From NCBI RefSeq assembly GCF_022965805.1, contig NW_027331321.1:62001-126000 (forward strand): a DNA stretch of 64,000 bases, written 5' to 3'. The position numbers and the translations under genes are program-made. Origin of the DNA: Primulina eburnea (taxonomy: Eukaryota; Streptophyta; Magnoliopsida; Lamiales; Gesneriaceae). Below are positions 22,601-33,873 of this stretch, one piece after another; position 1 is the first letter of the stretch, and the number at the start of each line of letters is the position of its first letter. Under the pieces are notes generated by a model. It did no database searches, was not told the origin of the DNA, and saw only the letters and a list, made by a program, of their open reading frames with translations.

Positions 22601-23781
22601 TAATTTAACATCGCGACCAGAAACAATAGTCCTAGGCATGCCATGCAACCTAGCGACTTCTCTAAAGAACAAATCCGCAATGTTTGAAACATCATCGGTT
22701 TTATGACAAGCTATAAAATGTGTCATCTTAGAGAATCTATCCACAACAAAAAAAATAGAATCCATCCCCTTCTTAGTCCTAGGCAACCCAAAATAAAGTC
22801 CATAGAAATGTCAATCCAAGTTCTTTTTAAGAATAGCACGCAAAAGTGTTCCCAAAGTTCTATTGACAACTTCAGTTTGTCCATTCGTTTGAGGAGGACA
22901 AGTAGTAGAAAACAACAATTTTGTGCCAAGTTTAGCACATAAAGTCTTCCAAAAGTAACTCAAGAATTTAACATCTCGACCAGAAATAATAGTCCGAGGA
23001 ATGCCATGCAACCTAGCGATTTCTCTAAATAACAAATCCGCAATGTTTGAAGCGTCTTCGGTTTTATGACAAGCTATAAAATGTGCCATCTTAGAGAATC
23101 TATCCACAACAACAAACATAGAATCCCTCCCCTTCTTATTCCTAAGAAAACACAAAATAAAGGCCATAGAAATGTCAATCCAAGTTCTTTTTAAGAATAG
23201 CACGCTAAAGTGTTCCCAAAGTTCTATTGACCACTTCAGTTTGTCCATTCGTTTGAGGATGACAAGTAGTAGTAAACAACAATTTTGTGCCAAGTTTAGC
23301 CCAGAAAGTCGTCCAAAAGTAACTCAATAATTTAACATCGCGACCAGAAACAATAGTCCTAGGCATGCCATGTAACCTAGCAACTTCTCTGAAGAACAAA
23401 TCCGCAATGTTTGAAGCATCATCGGTTTTATGACAAGCTATAAAATGTGTCATCTTAGAGAATCTATCCACAACAACAAAAATAGAATCCATCCCCTTCT
23501 TAGTCCTAGGCAACCCAAAATAAAGTCCATAGAAATATCAATCAAAGTTCCTTTTAAGAATAGCACGCAAAATTGTTCCTAAAGTTGTATTGACAACTTC
23601 AGTTTGTCCATCCGTTTGAGGATGACAAGTAGTAGAAAATAACAATTTTGTGCCAAGTTTAGCCCATAAAGTATTCCAAAAGTAACTCAAGAATTTAACA
23701 TCGCGATCAAAAGCAATAGTTCTAGTTATGCCATGCATCCTAACGACTTCTCTAAAGAACAAATCCGCAATGTTTGAAGCA
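19680..23781 (-). repeat. Integrase-core satellite array, left arm (about 11 x 363 bp)
   Basis: Tandem direct units of about 363 bp, read on the minus strand. Each encodes the catalytic core of a Ty3/gypsy integrase: D in MDFILGLP, then [18 protein letters not shown] in [11 protein letters not shown], and E in [11 protein letters not shown], ending [10 protein letters not shown]. The next unit begins at the first aspartate again, so N-terminal zinc and C-terminal domains are absent. Units fall into three types by the segment around the second aspartate ([30 protein letters not shown]). In this arm they alternate so that near-identical units recur every ~1,090 bp (for example 20237 and 21327; 20633 and 21723). 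At unit junctions the frame shifts or meets TGA, so no long polyprotein results. The source is another chromovirus-like family, not A, B, C, E or F. Confidence 0.9.
23777..23781 (+). repeat. Left target site duplication of element E (AAGCA)
   Basis: AAGCA before the LTR corresponds to ATGCA at 55206-55210. Removing E restores the array consensus TTTGAAGCATCATCGG. Confidence 0.85.
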
Positions 23782-23895
23782 TGTAATGCCCAAAATTTAA
23801 TTATTATAATCAGACGTTGATTAATTGTCATGATAGACTCAAATGACGAGGGCGGGCGTAGGTGCAAGAAAAATAAGATTTTGTACAGAACTCGT

Positions 23896-24145
23896 GGCGC
23901 CCGAGCGGTAGAAAGAGACCGCCCGAGCGCCAATGCACCATAAATATGGATTTTGGACAGAAAGTCTGGCGCCCGGGCGGCAGAAAGTTACCGCCCGAGC
24001 GCCAGTGTTCCATAAAAATATCCTTCGGACAGAACTTGTGGCGCCCGAGCGGCAGAAATTTACCGCTCGAGCGCCAGTGTGTAAATCGCCGAGGCTTGGA
24101 CAGAAGGCTACGTGCTCGAGCGGTAAAGATTGACCGCTCGAGCGC
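23896..24145 (+). repeat. Four 72-bp hairpin units in LTR E (5' copy)
   Basis: GC-rich inverted repeats start at 23896, 23968, 24040 and 24112, exactly 72 bp apart. Each has arms of 13-14 bases of the form GGCGCCCGAGCGGT ... ACCGCCCGAGCGCC around an 8-base loop, with one or a few mismatches. The equivalent set is at 51305-51554. Confidence 0.9.
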
Positions 24146-24810
24146 GAATCATGCAAAACGAGATTTCGCCACTTGCCTTCTTGCATGCATCGTATGTGTG
24201 TATATATATATATATGTATACTTGTAGTGTACATATATATAGAAAGATGAGTTTTTCTATGAATTCTGGTATTATATCTGTGATGTTTGATTTGACGGGG
24301 TTATCAAGATTGTATTGTGTACCGTTGAAACATCATTTGATTCAGATTGTTCAGATTCAGAAATGAATTCGATTGTATTGTGATATCGTTGATATGGATT
24401 AGATTGTATCTGTTTCGATATTGATCAGATTATATACAGTGTTGAGTATTGACCAGAACAGATTGTGTATTGAGTTATTCATTGACACAGTGTATTCGAT
24501 ATTGTCATTTCAGATTTGATATGGACAGATTTGAATACAGGTCATCGTCTTCCTCAGACCGGGACGACAAAGGTATAATTCATGTGATATTCGGGAAGCA
24601 TAACTCAAATTAGATTAATTTGAGTTTCCCAATAAAATCACATACTAGATTATTGTTTATATTGTTACCTGATTATGCTTTGATTATAGAATTGTATTCA
24701 AGCATGTAAGATAATTGTGATATTCAGTTATGAATATGATTATGCTTTGTTTACAGATTGTTATTCATTGCATTTAAGATAGGAAAGTCTTGACAGCCAT
24801 TGTCAGACTT

Positions 24811-24951
24811 CTAGACGTTCGGTGTATCTCAACTTAGGAGTAGCCATTACTCCTATTGCCAGCCGTCGATACAGCTCGGACCGAAGTCTAGGAATAAGAC
24901 GTACAGTCGCCCCGAGTGGTTGGGTAGGTGACAGCCAGTGACGTCTTATTC
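24811..24951 (+). other. Predicted structured RNA in LTR E (5' copy)
   Basis: Stems: CTAGAC-TTCGG (24811-24822) with CCGAAGTCTAG (24881-24891); TAGGAGTA (24835-24842) with TACTCCTA (24848-24855); GAATAAGACGT (24892-24902) with ACGTCTTATTC (24941-24951), enclosing GTCGCC with GGTGAC. Upstream, GTCTTGACA pairs with TGTCAGAC. Compared with LTR C the stem sequences differ but stay paired. Confidence 0.6.
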
Positions 24952-24971
24952 ACCCCGGGATCCCTAGAGTT

Positions 24972-24976
24972 ATAGT
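24972..24976 (+). repeat. Left target site duplication of array F (ATAGT)
   Basis: ATAGT before the first F LTR equals 44676-44680 after the last F LTR. Joining the two flanks restores the E LTR. Confidence 0.95.
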
Positions 24977-25938
24977 TGTAAGGCCCGAGATTATATCATT
25001 TTAATCCGAGATTATTTAATTTACGAATTTTGGAATGGTGAATTAAATTCCACAATTTTTGTAACTAATTAGGATTGAAATGGAATTAAAAAGAGTTTTG
25101 AGGACTGAATTGCAAATAGTGAAGATTTCAGGGGCTAAAGCGCAAATATGACTTGAGTGGACACTTGTCACACATGCATTTGAGATATATATGATTCATC
25201 TATTCATTTCCCTCAAACCAGCCGAGCAACAATTCAGAAAACTTCTCAAGCTTCTTCGTACGGTTAATTGGTGGGTTTAATAATTCCGTTTATCCGATTT
25301 TGAATCTGAACACGGTGTTGTGTTCCTTGCATCGACAGCTACAGCAGGACGTAAGTTTTACTGAGTTCTGGTATCATTTGAAATTATGATGTTGTAGGAA
25401 TTTGATATAATTCATATATGATGTCTTGGACATGTTAGACATCGTAGAATCAAAGTCAGATCAGAAAACGGACTGATTCTGGAATTATTATGATTTTCTG
25501 ATTTTGTTGAGTTGAAACCGGACAGATTTGATTATGGGTTGATTACAAATTGTATCGGATATGAGTTATGATTTGTAATTAATATCTGGTGATATGGTAT
25601 TGACGGGAATACTGAGATTGTGCCGTTATGCCGTTGATTTGAATTAAATTCAGATTAATCAGATTCAGTGTTGAATTGAGAATGGAATATTGATATTATG
25701 ATTCTCGATATATCGTTTCAGATTTATAGCGACAGTCTTGAGTTCAGAACTTCGATTACTTCAGATCGAGATTACGAACGAAAGGTATAAGTCAATGTGG
25801 TATTGGGAGATGGACTTGAGTCGGTTTAGACTTGGGTTTCCCTAAATCACATACTTTATTTTACTGCATTGATATTTGCATTGAGTTGATTGATATACTT
25901 GTTCTCTTGATTTTAGACAGCAGGTATTAGACGAGTAG

Positions 25939-26001
25939 TCTTATGACAGAAGTGCCGTTAGTGGTGGGATCACCACGGGCACATTGCACGATGTCATAAG
26001 A
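25939..26001 (+). other. Rod-like hairpin in F LTR
   Basis: Nested perfect arms: TCTTATGACA (25939-25948) with TGTCATAAGA (25992-26001); GTGCC (25952-25956) with GGCAC (25978-25982); GTGGTG (25961-25966) with CACCAC (25971-25976) around a GGAT loop. It repeats at +8,895 and +17,790 bp. It occupies about the same place as the multi-stem block of LTRs C and E. Confidence 0.75.
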
Positions 26002-26028
26002 TTTTGTATTGGCGGTTGTGCCAAAGAC

Positions 26029-26345
26029 TGCCACTGGATGTTTGGCTATCGATGTGGATAGGATGGTGGCTTTTTCTATTACTGTTAATCAGTATTGTAT
26101 CAATGTGGATAGATTAGTAGCTCTTCTATTACTGGTAATCGATGTCATATCGATGGGGATAGAATTAGAGTTGCTTCTATTACTGTTAATCGGTACTATA
26201 TTGATGTGAATAGAATAATAGCTTCCTCTATTACTGGTAATCGATACCATATCGATGTGAATAGAACTGGAGTCTTTTCTATTACTGTTGATCGATACCA
26301 TATCGGCGTGGATAGAACTGGAGTCTTTTCTATTACTGTTAGTCA
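26029..26345 (+). repeat. 51-bp tandem repeat in F LTR (about 6 units)
   Basis: TCTATTACTG recurs at 26075, 26125, 26176, 26227, 26278 and 26329, each followed by an ATCGAT-like and GGATAGA block. The preceding partial unit starts near 26029. Copies lie in the other two F LTRs (about 34924-35240 and 43819-44135). Confidence 0.88.
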
Positions 26346-26559
26346 ATATATGCATGCCAACTTCTGGAACCGGGATCCCTAGACTAGGACTGAGTCTAGT
26401 CTGAATGATGTAGCTACGAGTATTGTCGACAGTTTGATATTGATTATGTTTCAGACTTTGTTACATATATCTGTTACCTGATTACATGCTTTATATTGTT
26501 TATATGATTGCATGTTTCGTTGATTTATACTGGGAGTATATTCTCACCGGTTTATCCGG

Positions 26560-26593
26560 CTGTTGTCTTGTCTGTATGTGTACTTGACAACAG
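26560..26593 (+). other. Conserved stem-loop in F LTR
   Basis: CTGTTGTC (26560-26567) pairs with GACAACAG (26586-26593). The 3' arm is inside ACAACAGGTGG, the same 11 bases found at the LTR/primer-site junction (26881-26891). Confidence 0.7.
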
Positions 26594-26888
26594 GTGGGAC
26601 AGGATCAGGGTCCAGGAAATGAAGAGAGAGATCGTGATTAGAGTGGTGGCACCGGACTTGGACTAGAGATAGGGTTGAACACTCGATAGTAGTTGTCAAA
26701 CCCTAGTTTGAATAAATGTTTGTAATACAGGATGTGTATTTTATATATACTGATATGTATATATATGCCTTGATTTCACTACGTTCCGCACTTTAAAAAG
26801 AAAAATTTTTAGACCCTGTTTTATAATTGATTAATTAGTCCCAATGATGATTACTGAACTTGATTAGCGTCCGGGTCCCCACAACAGG

Positions 26889-26900
26889 TGGTATCAGAGC
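26889..26900 (+). other. Primer binding site of F body 1
   Basis: TGGTATCAGAGC, complementary to initiator Met tRNA. The leader from here to 27124 holds no gene. Confidence 0.92.
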
Positions 26901-27124
26901 GATAGATCCCTTAGACTGAGTTAGAAGCTAGTGAGCGGGGTAGATTGATTTTCTTTCCTGCTTTTGATTGCTAGCATGATTCCTGTTTTAATATATGCTA
27001 TCTGAATTATCTGATATTGATATGGTATTGTATATTATTGGAATGGATCAGCTGTAAGATGATCCGAGGAGGATTGAAACTGGTAAGTGGTATTTGGAAT
27101 TACTAACCTCTTCGATTATCAGAT

Positions 27125-30100
27125 ATGCCTCCGAGGAGAGTACCTGAACAGGGTAGTACTTCAAATCCTCCTATGAATGTGACCCCTACTCCAATGGAGC
27201 AATTGTTGAAAAGATTTCAGTCATTCCATCCACCGACTTTGAAAGGGACGGAGAATTCCGTGGAATGTGAAAGTTGGTTGGACGATATTGAATCGTTGTT
27301 CGAATCTTTGGAATATACTGAGGAAAAGAGGATGAAACTGATCGGACACCAGATGCATGACGTTGCTAAACACTGGTGGAACATGACAAAACGGGCTTTG
27401 GAATTACGAGGTACGGCTATTACCTGGAACGTGTTTAAGACTGAATTTTATCTACGGTTCTTTCCAGTTTCATATAGGAAGGACAAGGGAGCCGAGTTTG
27501 CAAACTTGAAACAAGGCCAGTTAAACATTGAGGATTATGTGGCTAAGTTCTCTACTCTGCTCCGATTTGCCCCTCATGTGGCTGGGAGTGATGAGGCCGT
27601 TGCAGACCAGTTCATAAATGGTCTAAATCCTGAAATCTTTACCCTGGTGAATACTGGAAGGCCAAACAATTTTACCGATGCCTTGAACCGAGCCAAGGGA
27701 GCCGAAGCCGGATTGATAAGACAGAAAGAGGTTTCGTTTGTGCCTTCAGCACCGAGTTCACAGATGCCTCCACCATTTCCTCGATTTGAGAGCGGCGGTT
27801 GAAGTGGGAAGAAAGACTTCCTGAAGGCTAAAGGGAAGAAATTCAAGAAAGCTGGGAGTAGCTCCTCTAGTTCGAGTGGCTCTAGACAGACTAGTCAGGG
27901 CCAGAGTTATATAGGACCATACTGTAGCACCTGTGGAGGGAGGCATTCCACAGAGCAGTGCAGAGGAGTGTTCGGCAACTGCCGCATTTGTAAACAGCAT
28001 GGACACTTTGCTCGAGTGTGTCCACAGAGAGGTGCCCAGGGATCACAGGCAGCTGAGTCGTCTGGATCAGCGGCTCAGACAGGAAGACGATCTTCTGCCG
28101 TTCATTCCTTTCAGCCAGCACCGTCTACTCAGTCACAGCAGAGGCCGGGAGGGAGCCAGACAGCGAGCCAGCCTCCTCGACAGCAGGCCCGACTATTTGC
28201 GTTGACTGAGGAGCAAGCACATGATGCACCTGATGATGTCGTGGCAGGTAACTGTTTTATTTCTGATTATCCTGCATATGTGCTGATTGACACTGGTGCA
28301 TCGCATACTGTTATTTCTGAGAGATTTGCATTGAGTCATGCGTTACCTATTGAGTCATTGTCTGCGGTAGTGTCTGTCTCTTCTCCGTTAGGGACAGGGT
28401 TGATGTCAGTGAAAACTGTTAAACCTTGTAGACTGCAGTACGATGGACATACGATTGAGCTAGACTGTATTGTGCTTGGTTTATCTGATTTTGATTGTAT
28501 TATCGGTATCGATATGTTGACCAAGTACCGAGCTACGGTCGATTGTTTCCACAAGATAGTGAGATTCAGACCTGAAATGGCTGAGGAGTGGAAATTTTAC
28601 GGTAAGAGTTCTCGTTCTAGAATTCCTTTGATGTCTGCAATGAATATGACTCGATTATTGCAGAAAGGAGCGGATGGATTCCTGGTATATTCAGTTGATT
28701 TACTGAAATCGAGCCCATCATTGGCGGACTTGCCGGTGGTGTGTAAATTTGCTGATGTCTTCCCGGATGAGATTCCTGGACTCCCTCCGGTTCGAGAGAT
28801 AGACTTCAGCATTGAGTTAATGCCAGGAACAATACCGATCTCGAGAGCTCCTTACAGGATGGCACCGATCGAATTGAAAGAATTGAAGGAACAGTTGGAG
28901 GATTTACTAGCCAAGGGGTATATCAGACCGAGTGTTTCTCCTTGGGGTGCTCCAGTACTGTTCGTGAGAAAGAAGGATGGGTCGATGAGACTTTGTATAG
29001 ATTACCGGCAACTGAACAAGGCAACGGTAAAGAATAAATATCCCTTGCCTCGTATTGATGATTTATTTGATCAATTGCAGGGTTCTTCGGTGTATTCCAA
29101 GATCGATTTGAGATCTGGATACCATCAATTGAGAGTCAGGGATTCTGATATCTCTAAGACAGCATTCAGAACCAGGTATGGACACTATGAATTTATTGTC
29201 ATGCCATTTGGGTTGACGAATGCACCAGCGGTATTTATGGGATTGATGAACCGCGTTTTTCAGAAATATTTGGATGATTTTGTTATCATATTCATTGACG
29301 ATATATTGATTTATTCAAAGAATATGATTGAACATGCTAATCATCTGAGGACTGTGTTGAGAATTCTGAGAGCTGAGAAGTTGTATGCGAAACTGTCAAA
29401 ATGCGAATTTTGGTTGAAACAGGTAGTGTTTTTGGGTCACATTATATCAGGAGATGGTATATCTGTTGATCCTAGTAAGGTTGAAGCCGTGTTAGTTGGC
29501 CGAGACCTACGTCTGTACCAGAAATTCGCAGTTTTATGGGTTTGGCAGGGTATTACTGACGCTTTATTCAAGATTTTTCGAGTATTGCCAAACCAATTAC
29601 TCAGCTAACTCAGAAGAATGCTCCGTTTGTCTGGTCTGAAGACTGTGAGATCAGTTTTCTTGAACTGAAGAAAAGATTGACCAGTGCGCCTGTGTTGACG
29701 ATTCCTTCAGGCACGGGTGGATTTGTCGTTTATTGTGATGCATCTCACCGCGGATTGGGTTGTGTTTTGATGCAGCGGGGGCATGTGATTGCTTATGCCT
29801 CGAGACAGCTAAAATCCCACGAATCTCGTTACCCAATTCATGATCTTGAATCGGCAGCCATAGTCTTTGCACTGAAGATATGGCGACATTATCTGTACGG
29901 TGAGAAATTCGAGATTTATTCTGATCACAAAAGCTTGAAATATCTGTTTTCACAATCTGAATTGAATATGAGACAGCGAAGATGGCTGGATTTATTGAAA
30001 GACTTCGATTGTGAAATCAAGTATTATCCAGGAAAGTCCAATGCAGCAGCGGATGCACTGAGTCAAAAGGTATGTGCACTATCCTTATCGACGATTGGTG

Positions 30101-31413
30101 TATCGAATTTTCTTGAAGATTTCTTCTTGTCTGGATTAGTATTTGAGACAGATCGTCAACCTCTGAGATTATGTGCTATTCGAGCTGAACCAGAGCTGCT
30201 TTTGAAAATTAAAGAAGCTCAGAAAGGTGATCAGAATATACAGAAGTCGATTGCTATGGTTAGAGCTGGACATCGATCGGAATATCAGGTGAGAAATGGC
30301 ATTTTGTATGTGAATAATCGTCTTGTTGTGCCGAATGTTTCGGATTTGAGACAGCGAATACTGACAGAAGCGCACAACAGTCGTTTTAGCATTCATCCTG
30401 GTGGCAAAAAAATGTACAATGACTTAAAGACGCATTATTGGCGGAAACAAATGAAATCTGATGTGACTAAATTTGTAGCCAAGTGTCTAAATAGCCAACA
30501 GGTGAAAGCTGAAAGAAAGAAACCAGGAGGACTATTACAGAGTTTGTCGATTCCTGAATGGAAATGGGATCACATTTCCATGGATTTTGTGACACAGTTA
30601 CCGAGATCCTTCCGAGGTTGTGATGTGATTTGGGTCGTGATTGATCGATTGACCAAATCTGCATGTTTTATTCCATACAAGATGACATATAGATATGATC
30701 AGATGGCCGATATCTATGTCAAGGAAGTAGTAAGACTGCACGGAGTGCCAAAGTCGATTGTTTCAGACCGTGATCCTCGGTTTACTTCGCACTTCTGGCA
30801 GAGTTTGCAGCAAGCTCTAGGTACAAAGCTACATCTAAGTACCGCATATCATCCACAGACTGACGGACAGTCAGAACGAACGATTCAGACATTGGAAGAT
30901 ATGTTGAGAGCTGTAGTGCTTGATTTTGGCACTAATTGGCAAGAAGCATTGCCACTTTGTGAATTTTCGTCCAACAATAGCTATCAAACGAGTATTGAGA
31001 TGGCACCATTCGAAGCGTTGTACGGAAAGAAATGCAGATCCCCTCTGTATTGGGATGATATCTCTGAAGTTCCTGAGACTGGACCAGATATGATCAGAGA
31101 TATGACTGAAAAAGTAAAATTGATTCAGAAGAAAATGAAGGCAGCCCAGGACAGACAAGCCAAATATGCCAACCTTCGACGTAGACCGTTGGTATTTGAG
31201 GCAGGAGACCGAGTATTCCTGAAAATTTCGCCTTTCAGAGGTGTTGTCAGATTTGGAAAGAAAGGAAAATTGTCTCCACGATATGTAGGTCCTTATGAGA
31301 TTCTAGAAAAGATAGGAGATCGTGCCTATCGACTCGCCTTGCCGCCTTCATTATCGGAAATACATGATGTCTTTCATGTATCAATGCTGCGGAAATATCT
31401 CCCTGATGATTCA
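27125..31413 (+). pseudogene. Gag-pol of F body 1, inactivated
   Basis: ATG at 27125 (MPPRRVPEQG) starts a capsid-type Gag as in element C. Lesions: TGA at 27800-27802 just before the basic linker; a 1-base loss near 29491 in late reverse transcriptase; and TGA for AGA at 29557-29559. Between them the frame carries zinc knuckles (CSTCGG.., [14 protein letters not shown]), protease [12 protein letters not shown] (about 28278), reverse transcriptase LCIDYRQLN (about 28993) and FIDDILIYS (about 29292). RNase H ([12 protein letters not shown], about 29728) and integrase are open from 29560 on. The integrase zinc CxxC reads CLNSQQ, so one ligand is lost. The triad D (MDFVTQ), D (SDRDPRF), E (GQSERTIQ) is kept. 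Solo LTR G cuts the frame at 31414, before the chromodomain. Confidence 0.92.
31409..31413 (+). repeat. Left target site duplication of solo LTR G1 (ATTCA)
   Basis: ATTCA equals 33561-33565 on the other side of the solo LTR. Confidence 0.93.
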
Positions 31414-33560
31414 TGTAAGGCCCGAGATGTTATCAATTTTATGAGATCCCGAAAAGAAAATAAATTCGATGGCACTTTTGTAATTAAGTGGAAAAATACT
31501 TGATTTAAATTTGATGGCAATTTTGTAATTAAGTAGAAAAATACTTGATTTAAATTTGATGGCAATTTCGTAATTATTGGGGGGCTGATTTGCAAATAGT
31601 GAAAAGTTGAGGGACTAAAGTGCAAATATGGAAAGTTGAGTGGGACACTTGGCATATCATGCTTGCTTGAGATATATATTCTTATCTCCCTTGGCATCTA
31701 CATGAAGAAAGAAACGAGACTTTCCAAGAAAATTCCTCAAGCTTCATTTTGCTTTAGAAAATTGGTTGTGCAAGATCCGGCCATCCGATTTTTAATCCGA
31801 GCACAGTTTTGAGATCTCCTCGTCAAGAGCTACACAAGGACGTAAGTTTTGTTACGTTTTGAGATGTTTTGAAAATATGATATTGTCAGAGTTGAATATG
31901 ATTCAGATATGGTGTTTCTGCTGCAGTAGATAGTGTATAATCGAAGTCAGATTGAAGAATAGACTGTTTATACAATTGTTCTGATTTTCAGAAGATATTG
32001 ATTGAGATGGAACACTAGAATTGTATTGTTCTTGATTCAAGAATAGAGAAATAATTATTCTCATGTATTCTGAATAGACTAGTCAGTAGATATGTGAAAT
32101 CAGATCGAAGAAATTATACCGTATGTCTGTATTATGGATTTCAGTGTTTCTTGAGTTGAAATTGATAGATATTGATGTGCTGGAATTAGAAGAATGATAA
32201 TATGGTATTGATTATGAGTTCTGATATGATATCTGTGATATTGAGATTGACAGAGTTATAAGACTGTATTGCTATTTCCGTCGAAACGTCAGCTGATTCA
32301 GATTGATCAGATTCAGTTATGATTTCGATTATATCGTGATATCATTGATATGAATTAGATTATATATTGTTCAGATATTGATCAGATTATATACTGAGTT
32401 GAGTATTGATCAGAACAGCTTGTGAATGGTGTTATACATTGATTCAGTGTATTTGATATTGTCATTTCAGATTTGATATGGACAGATTCGAGACTTCGTC
32501 TTCGTCAGACCAGGAAGACAAAGGTATAATTCACGTGATATTCGGGAAGCCACAACTCAAATGAGATCTCATTTTGAGTTTCCCAATAAAATCACATACT
32601 AGACTGTTATTTATATTTTGAGATGTTTACGCTTTGATTATAGAATTGTATTCAAGCATGTAAGATAATTGTGATATTCAGTTATGAATATGATTATGCT
32701 TTGTTTACAGATAGTTATTCATTGCATCTAAGATAGGAGAGTCTTGACAGCCATTGTCAGACTTCTAGACGTTCGGTGTATCTCAACTTAGGAGTAGCCA
32801 TTACTCCTATTGTCAGCCGTCGATACAGCTCGGACCGAAGTCTAGGAATAAGACGTACAGTCGCCCCGAGTGGTTGGGTAGGTGACAGCCAGTGACGTCT
32901 AATTCACACCGGGATCCCTAGAGTTATAGTTGAGTCGAGTCTAGACATGATTTGACTAGAACTGCATGTGTTTATAGATGTGGGTTCATAGACTATGAAA
33001 CTCATTATTATTGCTTTCAGTCATGATAGCATGTGTTTATGATTTAGATTGTATATGCATGCTTATCTGATTTGAGTTGCATGTTCAGCTAGATTAGATT
33101 TCATAGATGATGAACTCTATTACTATTGTTATTGCTTTTATACATGACATCATGTTTCATGAATTATTATGTGTATATGCATGTTTATCATGTTTTATAC
33201 TGGGATTTATTCTCACCGGAGTTATCCGGCTGTTGTCTTGTTTTGTATGTGTGCATGACAACAGGTGGGAGAGGATCAGGGTCGAGAAGACGACGAGAGA
33301 AGACGAGTTTAGCGTGGTGATTCCGGACTTGGATAGATTTGATTTTAATACTTGAAATTAGTATTTGAACCTTAGATTTAGGTTGTACAGTGTTGTACCT
33401 TTATACTGAAATGTAGTTTTATACAGATATGTATATTATTAGATGCCATTACCTTCCGCATTTATATTTTAAAAAGAAAAATTTTTAGACCCTGTTTATC
33501 AGAACTGATAATTAAATCCCAACGATGATTAAGAAGATGATTAGCGTCCGGGTCCCCACA
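31414..33560 (+). mobile_element. Solo LTR G, copy 1 (2147 bp)
   Basis: Begins TGTAAGGCCCGAGATG and ends GGGTCCCCACA, flanked by ATTCA on both sides, with no primer site, body or second LTR. It is therefore a solo LTR left by recombination. Its 3' half is homologous to LTR E (including the structured-RNA block near 32745-32910 and the CTGTTGTC hairpin near 33228), while its 5' part differs. A 48-bp direct duplication with TTTAAATTTGATGGCAATTT lies at about 31503-31590. Confidence 0.92.
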
Positions 33561-33565
33561 ATTCA

Positions 33566-33772
33566 CATGTTATTCAACCAGACGAGACTGAGCTGGATGA
33601 GACATTGAGTTATGTCGAGAAACCGATCCGGATTATCGATCGTAAAGAAAAACAGCTCAGAACAAAGATGATTCCTCTTGTGAAAGTTCAATGGACTCGT
33701 CATGGTGTAGAAGAAGCCACTTGGGAGACTGAATCAGATATGAGACAGGAATTCCCAGAATTATTCTACTGA
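33566..33772 (+). pseudogene. Chromodomain tail of F body 1 pol
   Basis: After G the pol frame continues (HVIQPDETELDE...) with IRIIDRKEKQLR, VKVQWTRHG and EEATWETES and stops at TGA 33770-33772. Aligned with element C this is the C-terminal chromodomain-like part, separated from its integrase by G. Confidence 0.88.
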
Positions 33773-33860
33773 TTAGGGTATACTATTTCAGTTTCTGTTA
33801 TTTCTGAGTTGATTGCCTGGGATATGATTGCTTGAGATTTCGAGGACGAAATCATGTCTC

Positions 33861-33872
33861 AGAGGGGGAGAA
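33861..33872 (+). other. Polypurine tract of F body 1
   Basis: AGAGGGGGAGAA, one base before the LTR start. A GATTTCGAGGACGAAATC inverted motif lies just upstream, as in the related elements. Confidence 0.88.
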
Positions 33873-33873
33873 T

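Larger units (their letters stand above)
23782..24976 (+). repeat. 5' LTR of element E, first part
   Basis: Begins TGTAATGCCC, like the 3' LTR at 51190. It contains four 72-bp hairpin units, a TA-rich microsatellite and the structured-RNA block, and is broken at 24976 by array F. Compared with the 3' LTR it lacks about 343 bp between the TATA microsatellite (about 24200-24238) and the block starting AGAAAGATGAG. Confidence 0.9.
24977..26883 (+). repeat. F LTR 1 (1907 bp)
   Basis: Begins TGTAAGGCCC and ends GGGTCCCCACA. It contains a rod-like inverted repeat (25939-26001), a 51-bp tandem repeat (26029-26345) and the conserved hairpin (26560-26593). It differs from LTR 2 by a few substitutions and a TA-repeat length change. 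Confidence 0.95.

Noticed and set aside
21986..22786. Long minus-strand frames across array units (266, 233 and 261 codons) as a host gene with repeated domains
   Set aside because: They are fusions of neighbouring monomers by chance indels; only the integrase-core segment is in the coding frame and the rest is read out of frame.
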